A stretch of DNA of 64,000 nucleotides. It comes from Phytophthora sp. 'mugwort'. Lineage: Eukaryota; Oomycota; Peronosporomycetes; Peronosporales; Peronosporaceae. How positions within the stretch are numbered: the stretch's first letter is position 1; each line of letters begins with the position of its first letter. The notes under the pieces were generated by a model. The model had not been told where the DNA came from. It ran no database searches and saw nothing but the letters and a program-made list of their open reading frames with translations. Below are positions 31,755 to 40,524 of this stretch, in pieces. The DNA lies in NCBI GenBank assembly GCA_033558025.1, contig JAUCEF010000007.1, positions 8,060,001 to 8,124,000 of the forward strand. The letters are read 5' to 3'. A program made the translations under genes and the position numbers.

Positions 31755-32142
31755 CCTTCGACTGACGGCGTTGGAAGAACCCGAGCCCTGGGTTCCGAGT
31801 CTCTTGAAGTGACTCCAGTCTGAAGTGACTTCAGACCCGACTTGCGGTGTCGATTAAGTCGTCGACGGCGACCGCGACGTGGTACTTCGTTACTCACGTT
31901 TGTGGACGTCTCATTGACGACGTCCAAGACCTCAAGGGCTTTGTGTGGAACATGGTTACCCACACAAGAAGTGCATTCTGCGTCTTCCCCGGCAGTTTCA
32001 GTCTGGGTGGCTCGGTGTGGAACATGATTACCCACACAGGAAGCGCTACGTGCGTCACATTATCTTCTGCGGGTATCTCGTCACCTGTGCGTCGTTGATC
32101 TTGTTCTTCAGTACGTCTACTGGTTTCTCCGTGTGATGTCGT

Positions 32143-32490
32143 TGGGCTCATAACCTGCTAGATGCTAGATGCCGTGTACTGAGTGTTAGTTCACAGGCGT
32201 CAGCTTGACGGGGCAATCGCAGCATCAGGGAAGAAAAGAGAAGTCAACAGTCAACGTTGCCTTGGCAGAATGCCTCGGCGGGAACGACCAAGGCGGCAGC
32301 TCGCACAAAGCACTGTTGATCTCCTGCAGGAGACGAATGCATAAGTGAGGTGTGTGCAGCGCAGCGTCAGCATAGCGGAGCCGCCATGGGATCCATGCTG
32401 TATTGAGTGGTTTCCTAACTGCTTCTTCGCTGCTGCAGGTTGCTGGAAACCGCTCTGCAACTGGCGGTTGGCAACTGCCGCTGAGCAAGA
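32143..32490 (-). repeat. Candidate retrotransposon 5' LTR end with half-tRNA primer site
   Basis: At 32143-32155 the minus strand reads GGTTATGAGCCCA directly after ...CATCTAGCA. The same 13 bases follow the 5' LTR of the Copia at 54.6-62.8 kb. I therefore suspect an LTR ending at 32156 and extending to about 32490, but no partner LTR is seen and its outer limit is a guess. Confidence 0.4.
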
Positions 32491-32499
32491 TTAGAAAGG

Positions 32500-33480
32500 G
32501 CTACGACCTCTCATCGGGGCAGCGGTTTCCTTCAAGCTGAACATCGACTGCAGCAATGTGTTCTGCATGTGCTGCTGCACTGGTACTGCTGGTACCTTAC
32601 AGCGTACTACTGTAGTACTTTTTGGCCCGATGGAATTCTGCCTACCTGTCTGGCAAGATCTTGAAAACGATCTCTTGCGCTTTAAGAAAACCTCAAATAG
32701 GTGCATCTACCTCCGCTGGTCTACTCCAGGAGCAAAACTACGGCGAAAATCGGAAAGCAATGCGTCCAGATCGTTCAAACTTTGTGATGCTTGTACGAGC
32801 ACTACGAAGAACTCGCTCCTCGCGGAGAAACAGGCTTACCTCACTGCCATCAAGAATACCAGGAGCTTTATCTACGTTGAAGATTAGTATTTTGTGCTAG
32901 TTCCGGAACATGTTGTTGCGTGATGTCAACCACATGATTCAGCGTCTTATTGTCATCACAAACGAACTAACGAGTCCGTTCACGAATGCAGGCACCTGTA
33001 TCCATGATCCCAACCCATCCGAGTGATATACCCGAATATACCCGAACAAACTCAAGTTCTCCACCACGCGGCCGGACCGGAAGATCTACTGTACATCCCA
33101 CAGCAAAATCATGACCGTCGACGACGTGTTCTTTGCCATCAACTGGAATCGCCGTAGAATGACGTCGGATTCAGAGCTCAACGCCGATGCGGTAGACACC
33201 GAGACAGTAACGTCTCCTGATGGCGTCACGGTGGGCAAAATTCCGCATGACTTTTGTATTCGCAAGTTCGTCGAGATGACGGCTCTTAGTCATTAAGAGC
33301 TGGATGCCATGAGCCGCTGACAATTGGCCCTATGCGGCCGATGGTGAATCCCGGTTTATGGACAACTAACGGTAGAGATCAACATCACGGACGCCATCCG
33401 CAAGGTTTCGGACCCGGAAGACACGCGCATGTACAGCGCTAGCGATAGTACTCTGGCATGAGTTTATCAATCTTCATTTT
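32500..33480. other. Unclassified degenerate repeat sequence
   Basis: Short plus-strand frames (for example 32558-32887 and 33111-33296, the latter with VDDVFFAINWNRRRMTSD and KIPHDFCIRKFVEMTA) look protein-like but match no family I know. Likely a decayed transposon. Confidence 0.35.
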
Positions 33481-33483
33481 TAA

Positions 33484-35241
33484 TTAAAAGTATCGAATTG
33501 CTCCATCTTTCTTGAGCCATTTCCGCAGAGCATTGTGGCGTACGAGCAAGACGCCCGGGTTGGTCGGGTGCGATGACGGCCAAAGCGGTGGGCGGCTTGA
33601 CTTGGTTAGCAGCTCCGTGATCTCTTGCCTCAGCACCGGCTTCATAAATGTCTGACTGCGTCTTCCAACGCCCGTGATAATACGAAGATCCTGTAGCGGT
33701 GCATTTCCCCCAAGCGAGACGTCGCTGACTCCCAGCTGGGAACGCGTGATCTCCTCAAAAGCAGACACGACCGCACACTTCGCTACACCACGAGAAAATG
33801 TGTGCAAGTCGATCTCGAACCCGTCACTGAGTCGCCAAGGGATCTTCTGAATAATCCCTTCGTCCAGCACGCGCTTGAAAGTCCGACGGGCCGCTGTGAA
33901 TAATCTGAATTCATCCAACGTATCAATAAGCGTCGACGCATGACCAATGTTACGAAGATCCACTGTGCCCAGCTGCTTTAAAATGACTGCCAAGTCCTGC
34001 TGCAGTTTGCGTTGCTGGCCTTTCGAGTTTCTTAGCGAGTTTGAAGAAGTTCGTGCCTCGTTAGCTTCACCTTCTACGTTGCTTTCCTCCGGCTGATTAG
34101 CTGCGTGAGACTTGTGTAGCGCTCGGATCACAGTAGAGCACGACAGTGCGTTAACCACTGGCTTGTTCGACTCGTTACTTAGTGCGTTCCGATTACGTGT
34201 TTGGGTATCTAGCATCATGTTGAACAGATCCAATACTTGTGTCCACTCGCCCCGCTTCTCCAATTCCATCATGAAAGTCGCAAACGTGAAATCGTCAGGA
34301 GCGGCTTTCCGGGCTTCCCACATGCGGTCGAAAATGTTCCTCGCGAGCTGCATATCCGACACGTTCTTCTTGTTTGGTCGCTTCTTCCCGCTCTCGTTGC
34401 GAAGTGCAGCAAGCACGAACTGGTTCAACAGCATCGTGTTGGCCTCTTCATGGACCCAATTGTCGTCGAGCTTGCGGTAGATTTCCATCACGCGTTGGTT
34501 CTCGCCTATACCCACGAGCGCCTGGCACATTGCAGCAAGCGTGACCACATCCGTCCACACGCCAGGGAACTTTTTCTCAACAAAACCCACAGTGGACAGC
34601 AACGTATCCTTTTGCCGAGCTTTCCCTGCTGTTATCATCAACACGCGGAACGCTCGCAGCGTCGGGGTGACGCCCAGGTCGAGCATCTGCGCAATAGCTG
34701 CGTGCGTTCTCCTCCAATCTCCCTGCAACTTAAACACCGACAGCAGTGGGTCGTAGACGCTCGCCTGGTCCTTCGTCACCAATTGGAACTGGTCGCCGAA
34801 CCGGTCGCGGAGTTCCGGCATCAAGGCCAAAGCCCGATCCGCTTGACCATTGCGAGCCCACGCGCAGCAGATCTGCACATGAGACGTCAATGGAGCAATA
34901 ATGCCGCGCTTTTCTCCTCTGCGGATCGCATCTAAAGCCTCTCGAGCGCGGTCGCTCTGCGTGCACACGCGGACGACGCTCTCGACGTCCTCGGGCACCA
35001 GGGACGCACTTGCGTCATTCATCTTGCGCTGGAAGTCTGCCACGACCTGGCGCCAATCCGGACGAGAAATACTCGATTGCCATCGCACAAAGAGCTGCGA
35101 CTGCGGCTGGCAACGCGCTGATAGCAGCAGGAACCGACGTCGCATCCTGGGGAATCTTTGCGCAATTGGAGACCAATGGCGTTGAAAAACCGATATAACG
35201 GTTTGAAACGTGTTTGAGAGGGGAATAGTTGCCTTTTTCAT
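33484..35241 (-). CDS. PPR-SMR protein, probably mitochondrial
   Basis: One intact frame of 585 residues. The N-terminus is basic and free of acidic residues up to about residue 60 (MRRRFLLLSARCQPQSQLFV, RWQSSIS), like a mitochondrial targeting peptide; translation could also start at the internal Met at residue 32. Pentatricopeptide-like helical pairs run from about 75 to 330 (for example YDPLLSVFKLQGDWRRTHAA, IAQMLDLGVTPTLRAFRVL, NIFDRMWEARKAAPDDFTFA). A variable Ser/Asn/Glu-rich stretch lies near 385-420. The C-terminal SMR domain (about 485-575) shows DLHTFSRGVAKCAV and RIITGVGRRS, the D-x-H and T-G-x-G motifs of SMR folds. PPR-SMR proteins bind organellar RNA, some with nuclease activity. 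It diverges from the PX gene across 0.93 kb. Confidence 0.85.
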   Translation of the reverse strand: MKKATIPLSNTFQTVISVFQRHWSPIAQRFPRMRRRFLLLSARCQPQSQLFVRWQSSISRPDWRQVVADFQRKMNDASASLVPEDVESVVRVCTQSDRAREALDAIRRGEKRGIIAPLTSHVQICCAWARNGQADRALALMPELRDRFGDQFQLVTKDQASVYDPLLSVFKLQGDWRRTHAAIAQMLDLGVTPTLRAFRVLMITAGKARQKDTLLSTVGFVEKKFPGVWTDVVTLAAMCQALVGIGENQRVMEIYRKLDDNWVHEEANTMLLNQFVLAALRNESGKKRPNKKNVSDMQLARNIFDRMWEARKAAPDDFTFATFMMELEKRGEWTQVLDLFNMMLDTQTRNRNALSNESNKPVVNALSCSTVIRALHKSHAANQPEESNVEGEANEARTSSNSLRNSKGQQRKLQQDLAVILKQLGTVDLRNIGHASTLIDTLDEFRLFTAARRTFKRVLDEGIIQKIPWRLSDGFEIDLHTFSRGVAKCAVVSAFEEITRSQLGVSDVSLGGNAPLQDLRIITGVGRRSQTFMKPVLRQEITELLTKSSRPPLWPSSHPTNPGVLLVRHNALRKWLKKDGAIRYF

Positions 35242-36171
35242 ACGTCAGATGGCTACATTGATGCTCTCCCCGAGCCATAATTGTGCAATTGCGTCGCTGG
35301 CCACTTCACTTGCCTTGAGCCCGGACATTGAAACGGTTGGCACTCATCATTGAGTGCTCACTGGTTAATAGGTTGATCTTCTGAGTTGAGCTCAGCCGAT
35401 CGTCTGCACCTTTGGCCATGTCTCCAAAGTGATGTCACCGGCGTAAGCCCCTGAAGGGATCCGTTTCCAAATAACTGACCTCAAATTGGTACCGAGTTTG
35501 CCCTTAGCACATGTCTGCGCATGGATATTTACCCGATACGCTGGGTCCAGATTAAACCACGTGCCGCCTTCCTATTCGCCTTACTTTCATCAGAAAAGTT
35601 GAGCTCGGCAGCATGCCAGAAGAAAGCAGGAAATCCTGCCTTGCACTGCTAGTCAAATGGCCCTCGTACTACGAGTCGTAGAGCCGAGCGAACGAACGTT
35701 TCGAATCATCGCGGCCCGAAGTGCAAGCGAGCCGAAGAGATAGCGCTGTCTAAGCGACACGTGATTCAAACCACCAGGAATGGCGCCTGTACGCATCATA
35801 CAGACCGTGCAGCAGAGTTTTCCGACTGACCATGCCAACGCTATTTTCTGCGTCGTTACTCGAGACTCTTCTACACTTTCCCCGCTGGTAGCACATCACG
35901 GGATCTTGCATCCGCTAGTAGCGGCTATTCATATCCCTGGCTCCAGTGTTCGCGTCCCATCAAAGCTCCAGTTGGACGCGTTCGAGGTCAGCCAAGTTGA
36001 TGCCTCGAAAAAAAGTGCGATGCCACACTCTCACGCACCCACAGCAGTCCAGCATCGCGTCGGAAATGTGGACTGAAAAGCTCGCCTAGCCTCCATCACT
36101 GGCACTTCTCATTCTGCTCGAACCCACACACTCCAGCAGTTTGTGTTTTATTTTTTATTTTTTATTCCGGC
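35242..36171. other. Divergent intergenic region between PPR-SMR and PX genes
   Basis: 930 bp holding the upstream regions of both genes. A 98-codon frame at 35780-36076 shows no domain or codon bias that I trust. A T-rich tract (TTTTATTTTTTATTTTTTAT) lies just before the PX start at 36172. A small 5' exon of the PX gene cannot be excluded. Confidence 0.4.
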
Positions 36172-37230
36172 ATGAGACTGAGCGACGTCATGTGTGACTC
36201 GAATTCGCTCATGCGCTCGACTGCGTCGACCTGCAGCTCTCTAGATGAGGCGATGCGGCAGTCGATTTTCCCTGCCGACCCGTTCGGAATGCCTACCACT
36301 AGAAGCCGTGAGACTCGAGCGTCGGCAGCGACTGGAAGAGCTGGGAAAATTCCACGACTAATTTGGCGCTGCAGTGTATCAGCTCGCAACGTCTTGTCTT
36401 GTGATCGACGCGACGACGACGTTCCGACCGAGAGGCGAAACAGCTTGAGACGACACACGTACGGTGCTCTCTTTGCATCAACGATAAGGTCGTCTGCCAC
36501 CACGGAGACTCGACCTACCCGTCGACGAACGACGTCTCAAGATCAGACTGGAACTTCACGATCAAGCACATTGCAGCTGCGAGAGGGCAGCGAGGACCTC
36601 CAACTCTTTCGTGACGAAGCAGAGTACTCTGATTATCTATTGGCTCGCGTAACGGGGCAACATATTAAACGCCTTGATGATGGTGTGGTGTTTTATGAGG
36701 TTCAAGTTCATCTGAGCAAGCAGCAGTGGCGCGTAGTACGCCGCTTTTCGGAGTTTCGTGCATTACGACAGCAGCTCATCAGGCACTTCAGTCGAGGCAA
36801 ACGTCGGCGTCAACCGCGTTGTCCCATCTGCGAAAATGTGTTGGCCACCATCGTGGAAACCATCTTCCCTTCACGTCATGTATGGGGCTCGTACCTCTTC
36901 TCCAGCTCGTCGGTGGATGCACTTGAAGACAAAATCATCGAGGAACGTAAAGCTCGGTTTCAACAGTTTGTGGTCATGTGTCTGCTCACAATTCGAAGTC
37001 TTCGTCAACACGTCCGAGTACTACCAGGTAGCACCACGTGTGAGATTAGTGTGGCGTTGCGGATGATTGAGGAGTTTCTGGGCTTAAGCTTCACGAGATA
37101 TCTGGGTTTCCTTGGAGAACGTGGCATCGTCGACCAAATGTCGGAGTCTGCGAGACTGAGGCTTTCACTACGTCGACGTCAAGACGACAGAGCGATATCT
37201 GATGTTAGCTCAACCTGCTTGAGAAGGTGA
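36172..37230 (+). CDS. PX-domain (phosphoinositide-binding) protein
   Basis: Intact frame of 352 residues. The first about 150 residues are Ser/Thr/Arg-rich and probably disordered. The PX domain spans about 155-300: LLARVTGQHIKRLDDGVVFY, EVQVHLSKQQWRVVRRFSEF and RALRQQLI contain the R-R-F-S-E-F block whose arginine contacts the phosphoinositide. An insertion follows with RCPICENVLATIVETIFPSR, a C-x-x-C pair inside the loop that normally holds the Pro-rich membrane segment. The last helices (ERKARFQQFVVMCLLTIRSL and ISVALRMIEEFLGL) close the domain. It would act at endosomal or other phosphoinositide-bearing membranes. It converges with the thioredoxin-like array, 166 bp away. Confidence 0.85.
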   Translation: MRLSDVMCDSNSLMRSTASTCSSLDEAMRQSIFPADPFGMPTTRSRETRASAATGRAGKIPRLIWRCSVSARNVLSCDRRDDDVPTERRNSLRRHTYGALFASTIRSSATTETRPTRRRTTSQDQTGTSRSSTLQLREGSEDLQLFRDEAEYSDYLLARVTGQHIKRLDDGVVFYEVQVHLSKQQWRVVRRFSEFRALRQQLIRHFSRGKRRRQPRCPICENVLATIVETIFPSRHVWGSYLFSSSSVDALEDKIIEERKARFQQFVVMCLLTIRSLRQHVRVLPGSTTCEISVALRMIEEFLGLSFTRYLGFLGERGIVDQMSESARLRLSLRRRQDDRAISDVSSTCLRR

Positions 37231-37396
37231 TGAAACCTTTCTTTTCATGTACTTAACGCACAAGTAACAGTACATGAATACAAAAAATGGTTGCGCTCTA
37301 TGGATTTCAATAGAAATACTAAACGATTTGCAGCTAAAGCTATAGTACGGATTTCCAGTTACCATCCCGGTGCCTAAGGACAATGTCGACTGGACT

Positions 37397-38845
37397 CTAA
37401 GCGAAGTTTGTGAAGAGCTGACATAGTGGGGCCAATTCGTCGTAGCGAATCTTGTGTTGGGTAAACTTGATCGATTTCGTGCCGTTCGGGGTGGGAGCTG
37501 GAAGCTGCTCGATCTTGAACATCAATGGCACAATCTTAAGCTGTAGGTTCTCATCGGTGGTGAATTGCGTTCCCTTTCTCCACTCGGAATACGAATCTGT
37601 GACCTCCACACGAATCAATCGTGAATTCTTCGGAGCGTAGGAATAAAAGGCGTACTCAAGTGGCAGCTCCGAGTACCGGCAGTACGGACACCACGGACGG
37701 TTATTGTTGCGGAATCGGCCTGAGACCATCATCAAGAACGTAGGAACCGGGTGTTCCTCAAGCTCAAACTTGACCATAGCATCCACGTACGCGATGTATC
37801 CGTTCAACGTAACGATTTGCTTGTTCTTGACATCCTCAGTAGCAAAAAGAACCTCAGGTTGGTCTGTGTTCTTGAACAAATACCTCAATACTGGTTCGTC
37901 ATACAGAGACCTCTGCACCAGCATCCCAGACGTCCGACCACTGCGTCCTTCCCACTGCATGATGGAAGGCACGCCCTTTACTCGCAAATCGGGGTCGTTA
38001 TAGAAGTCGTTTTGATGTTGCCAGTAGTTTTCAGAACCGGCAAAGATCGTCACTAGTCGATTGTGTCCAGGAGACTTAGCAAACACGTCGTATACGTGTT
38101 GCTTGCCCTTCAAGCATATTTCTGACCAGTCATTCGCCTTGAACTGCTCATCGCTGCACATGAAAAACAGAAACAGCGACTCGTTCGGGTTGTACTGGTA
38201 ATTCTCCAAGAACTTCTTTATGTCAGCAAACCCCGCGATGGTCTGATGTCTCGCAGCAAATGGCACTACTGTCGCTTGCGCTAGTTGCGGTACAGCCTTC
38301 GTAGCAACATAGTCCGGTGCACTTGTAGCCACCACAGGAGGCTCCATGGCCGCAGCCACCTCTGTAACTTGCATCGCAGGTATCTCTTCCAGCGTCTGCA
38401 ACGGCATCCCAGGTACGCGTCCTTCTAGCTCCTGATCTGCAACCACTTTCTCCAGCTCCTTGGGCTTCTCGGATGTTGCAGCAGCAGTAGCGACAGGAGC
38501 GTCAGTAGGTGGAGAAGTGGTCGGGAGTACTACTTTAATGGGGATTTGGCGTGCGCGCTCCTCAATCCTGCGTTGCTCTTCCATCCGCGCCGCGATCTCC
38601 ACGTCCAGCGCGTCATCGCTATGCACATGCACCGGGTTGCTGGCCTTGCGCAGATTGCTGAGCTGTTCGGTCGGCGCGGAACCCTCGAGGTTAGAAACGT
38701 TTCCAAATCTCCAGCTCACCAGGAAGACGATATATACTACGAAGAACCCTCCTGCCAAGATGAACCACGGGTTGGAACGCTTGCTGCCGGGCGCACCGCG
38801 GCGTCGAGGCCGCTGGCGGTCGCGTCCATACCGAGGCGACGTCAT
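37397..38845 (-). CDS. Type II membrane protein with two TRP14/DUF953-like thioredoxin domains (array member 1)
   Basis: 482 residues from the Met at 38845 (MTSPRYGRDRQ). An upstream in-frame Met would add 18 residues, but the chosen start matches the other members. A basic cytosolic tail of about 28 residues is followed by one membrane span (PWFILAGGFFVVYIVFLVSW), an Ala/Pro/Glu-rich stalk and two DUF953-type domains. The first begins near SLFLFFMCSDEQFKANDWSE with DWSEIC in place of W-C-P-x-C. The second has MMVSGRFRNNNRPWCPYCRY with an intact C-x-x-C, then SRLIRVEVTDSYSEWRKG and the cis-Pro region LKIVPLMF. TRP14 (TXNDC17) is a small cytosolic disulfide reductase. Here the domains are predicted on the luminal side, so the role is open: disulfide handling in the secretory pathway is inference. 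Confidence 0.85.
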   Translation of the reverse strand: MTSPRYGRDRQRPRRRGAPGSKRSNPWFILAGGFFVVYIVFLVSWRFGNVSNLEGSAPTEQLSNLRKASNPVHVHSDDALDVEIAARMEEQRRIEERARQIPIKVVLPTTSPPTDAPVATAAATSEKPKELEKVVADQELEGRVPGMPLQTLEEIPAMQVTEVAAAMEPPVVATSAPDYVATKAVPQLAQATVVPFAARHQTIAGFADIKKFLENYQYNPNESLFLFFMCSDEQFKANDWSEICLKGKQHVYDVFAKSPGHNRLVTIFAGSENYWQHQNDFYNDPDLRVKGVPSIMQWEGRSGRTSGMLVQRSLYDEPVLRYLFKNTDQPEVLFATEDVKNKQIVTLNGYIAYVDAMVKFELEEHPVPTFLMMVSGRFRNNNRPWCPYCRYSELPLEYAFYSYAPKNSRLIRVEVTDSYSEWRKGTQFTTDENLQLKIVPLMFKIEQLPAPTPNGTKSIKFTQHKIRYDELAPLCQLFTNFA

Positions 38846-39012
38846 TGTCTGAACTAATTCGAGACGTGGCGATAAAAACAGTTTGCCCACAATAACCAAT
38901 CAGAGGACTGAAAACGTTTTAAAAACGATTACGGTATTAGAAATGATGACCATCCGTGTGTTCAACATGAAGGTCTCTCTACCTGGTACATGTTTAAATG
39001 TAAAAAAATTGG

Positions 39013-40377
39013 TTAAACGGGATTCTTCCAGCCTTGGAAGATCCCTCGCAGCGCGTCTGGGTGGTCGAACCGCTCGCTCACTCGTTCAAAGTTAAAACTA
39101 CGCGCTTCCGTGTTTAATTTCGCTCGGTACATCCACGGCACGCCACGAACCATCAACGAGGTGTCCGACTTCCACTCATTGGCAGGGTTTTTCCACGTGC
39201 CGTACGAGTTCACCGTCTCCACCTTCACGAGCCGTGACCCTGATGGGGCGAAAGCATAGAACGCATACTCGACCGATATGTCAGAGTACCGGCAGTACGG
39301 ACACCAGGGACGATCGTTGTTTTCCAGTCGGCCAGCAATGAGGAAAAGGAACATCGGGCCTTCCGGAGCGATCAGCGACGGGTTCTCTCCAGCCGCGATG
39401 GCATCCATGTATAACCGATAGTTCTTGTATCCCTTCAATAATACGATCTCCTTAGAAGCGACTTTATCCACAGCTAGCAGCGGATCCGGGATGTCGTCAT
39501 TCTTGAAGAGGTAGCGCACCAACGGCTCATAAAGAATGCTTTCCTCGATAATCATGCCGGACGTGGCGCGTTTCGCACCAGGACGGCCTCCGTGCCATTG
39601 CATAAGTGCTGGAATCATTTTCACCTTCAAGTCGCCGTCTTTAAAGAATGCATTCGCTGAGGACCAATCCTGCTTTGAGCCGGCGTGAATGGTCAGCAAC
39701 TTGTTTCGCGACGGCGATTTCGCAAACACATCGTACACCAATTTTGATGCGTCTATACACAAGCTTCGCCACGTCGTCTGCTCTCCCTTCTCGTCACCGC
39801 ACACGAAAAACAGGAAGAGCTGTTCGTCCGATCTTTCGGGAACGGTGTAGTTGGCCAGATACCTCATAGCCGCATCATATCCAGACACAACGTCGTGACG
39901 ATCCGTCAATGAAGCAGACGCATCAATTGTCAATATCGGGGTGGCAGGAGCTTCAAAGGCTGCGTAGGCTTGTGTAGTTGATGACTCTGCAGTTGAAGCA
40001 ATGACTGCGCCCGGAGTTGACAAAGAAAGATTAACAGCGCGCAAATGTTGCTGCTCCTTCGCGACCGCAGCTTCTGTAGCAGCCTGCGTTTGCTCCACCA
40101 CTTGAACGTTAAATGGTTGTTGAGTCACCTCTGCATCCTCTCGAGTCTCACGGTGTGACTCCTCGCCCTGTTTGATTGCCGGTCGACCGATAGCCACGGG
40201 GTTCCTCTCAGCGCTGATGACGTTGGCGCGCAGATCTGCGTGACTCGCTGCTGACAACAGCCGCATTTGGAACAGGAACATGCAATACACCGCGAAGACG
40301 ACCATCACCACTATCAACCAGCGCTGTCGCCGGACAACAGCGCCGGCATAGCGGTGCTCCCCAATTTTCGGCGGCAT
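39013..40377 (-). CDS. Type II membrane protein with two TRP14/DUF953-like domains (array member 2)
   Basis: 454 residues from the Met at 40377 (MPPKIGEHRYAGAVVRRQ); a further 13 residues lie upstream in frame. Membrane span WLIVVMVVFAVYCMFLFQM, then a stalk rich in Glu, Ala, Gln and Thr. Domain one: QLFLFFVCGDEKGEQTTWRS followed by LCIDASKLVYDVFAKSPSRN, with W-R-S-L-C at the active site. Domain two: FLFLIAGRLENNDRPWCPYC, RYSDISVEYAFYAFAPSGSR, VETVNSYGTWKNPANEW and VRGVPWMYRAK with the cis-Pro. The layout is the same as member 1, and the gap to it is about 168 bp with the genes in the same direction, so these are tandem duplicates. Confidence 0.85.
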   Translation of the reverse strand: MPPKIGEHRYAGAVVRRQRWLIVVMVVFAVYCMFLFQMRLLSAASHADLRANVISAERNPVAIGRPAIKQGEESHRETREDAEVTQQPFNVQVVEQTQAATEAAVAKEQQHLRAVNLSLSTPGAVIASTAESSTTQAYAAFEAPATPILTIDASASLTDRHDVVSGYDAAMRYLANYTVPERSDEQLFLFFVCGDEKGEQTTWRSLCIDASKLVYDVFAKSPSRNKLLTIHAGSKQDWSSANAFFKDGDLKVKMIPALMQWHGGRPGAKRATSGMIIEESILYEPLVRYLFKNDDIPDPLLAVDKVASKEIVLLKGYKNYRLYMDAIAAGENPSLIAPEGPMFLFLIAGRLENNDRPWCPYCRYSDISVEYAFYAFAPSGSRLVKVETVNSYGTWKNPANEWKSDTSLMVRGVPWMYRAKLNTEARSFNFERVSERFDHPDALRGIFQGWKNPV

Positions 40378-40524
40378 TCTGTCGTTCTGATGACTTGCTA
40401 CAACTATACGGTTCACTGGCCACGTACCAGTGGCCAGCTGTTTTTGATTGGGCTAAAACCTCCCTTTAACCATCATGCCAAAGTATCTGATCCCGTAAAC
40501 AATTTGAAGTCTCCGATAACGTTA

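Larger units (their letters stand above)
28790..32142 (-). mobile_element. Gypsy retrotransposon relic (copy 5): linker-RT-RNase H-integrase
   Basis: Minus strand, right to left: Gag-Pol linker with a duplicated CVGNHVPH block (32050-31940), RT (31680-30524), RNase H (30520-29900), integrase (29750-28800). It belongs to the same broad group as copies 1 and 4, sharing the PLPEVSDLLNLEKL and DFLADLKAGDIAEVV linker, but keeps the full RT. Gag, protease and chromodomain are missing. Confidence 0.8.

Noticed and set aside
31943..32055. CRISPR-like direct repeats
   Set aside because: There are only two units, coding, inside a retrotransposon of a eukaryotic genome. No array or cas genes.
34237..34935. 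232-codon plus-strand ORF opposite the PPR-SMR gene
   Set aside because: It is an antisense shadow of a well-supported PPR-SMR frame.
35780..36076. 98-codon ORF upstream of the PX gene as a small gene
   Set aside because: No domain, no splice sites in frame with the PX gene and ordinary composition for an intergenic frame.
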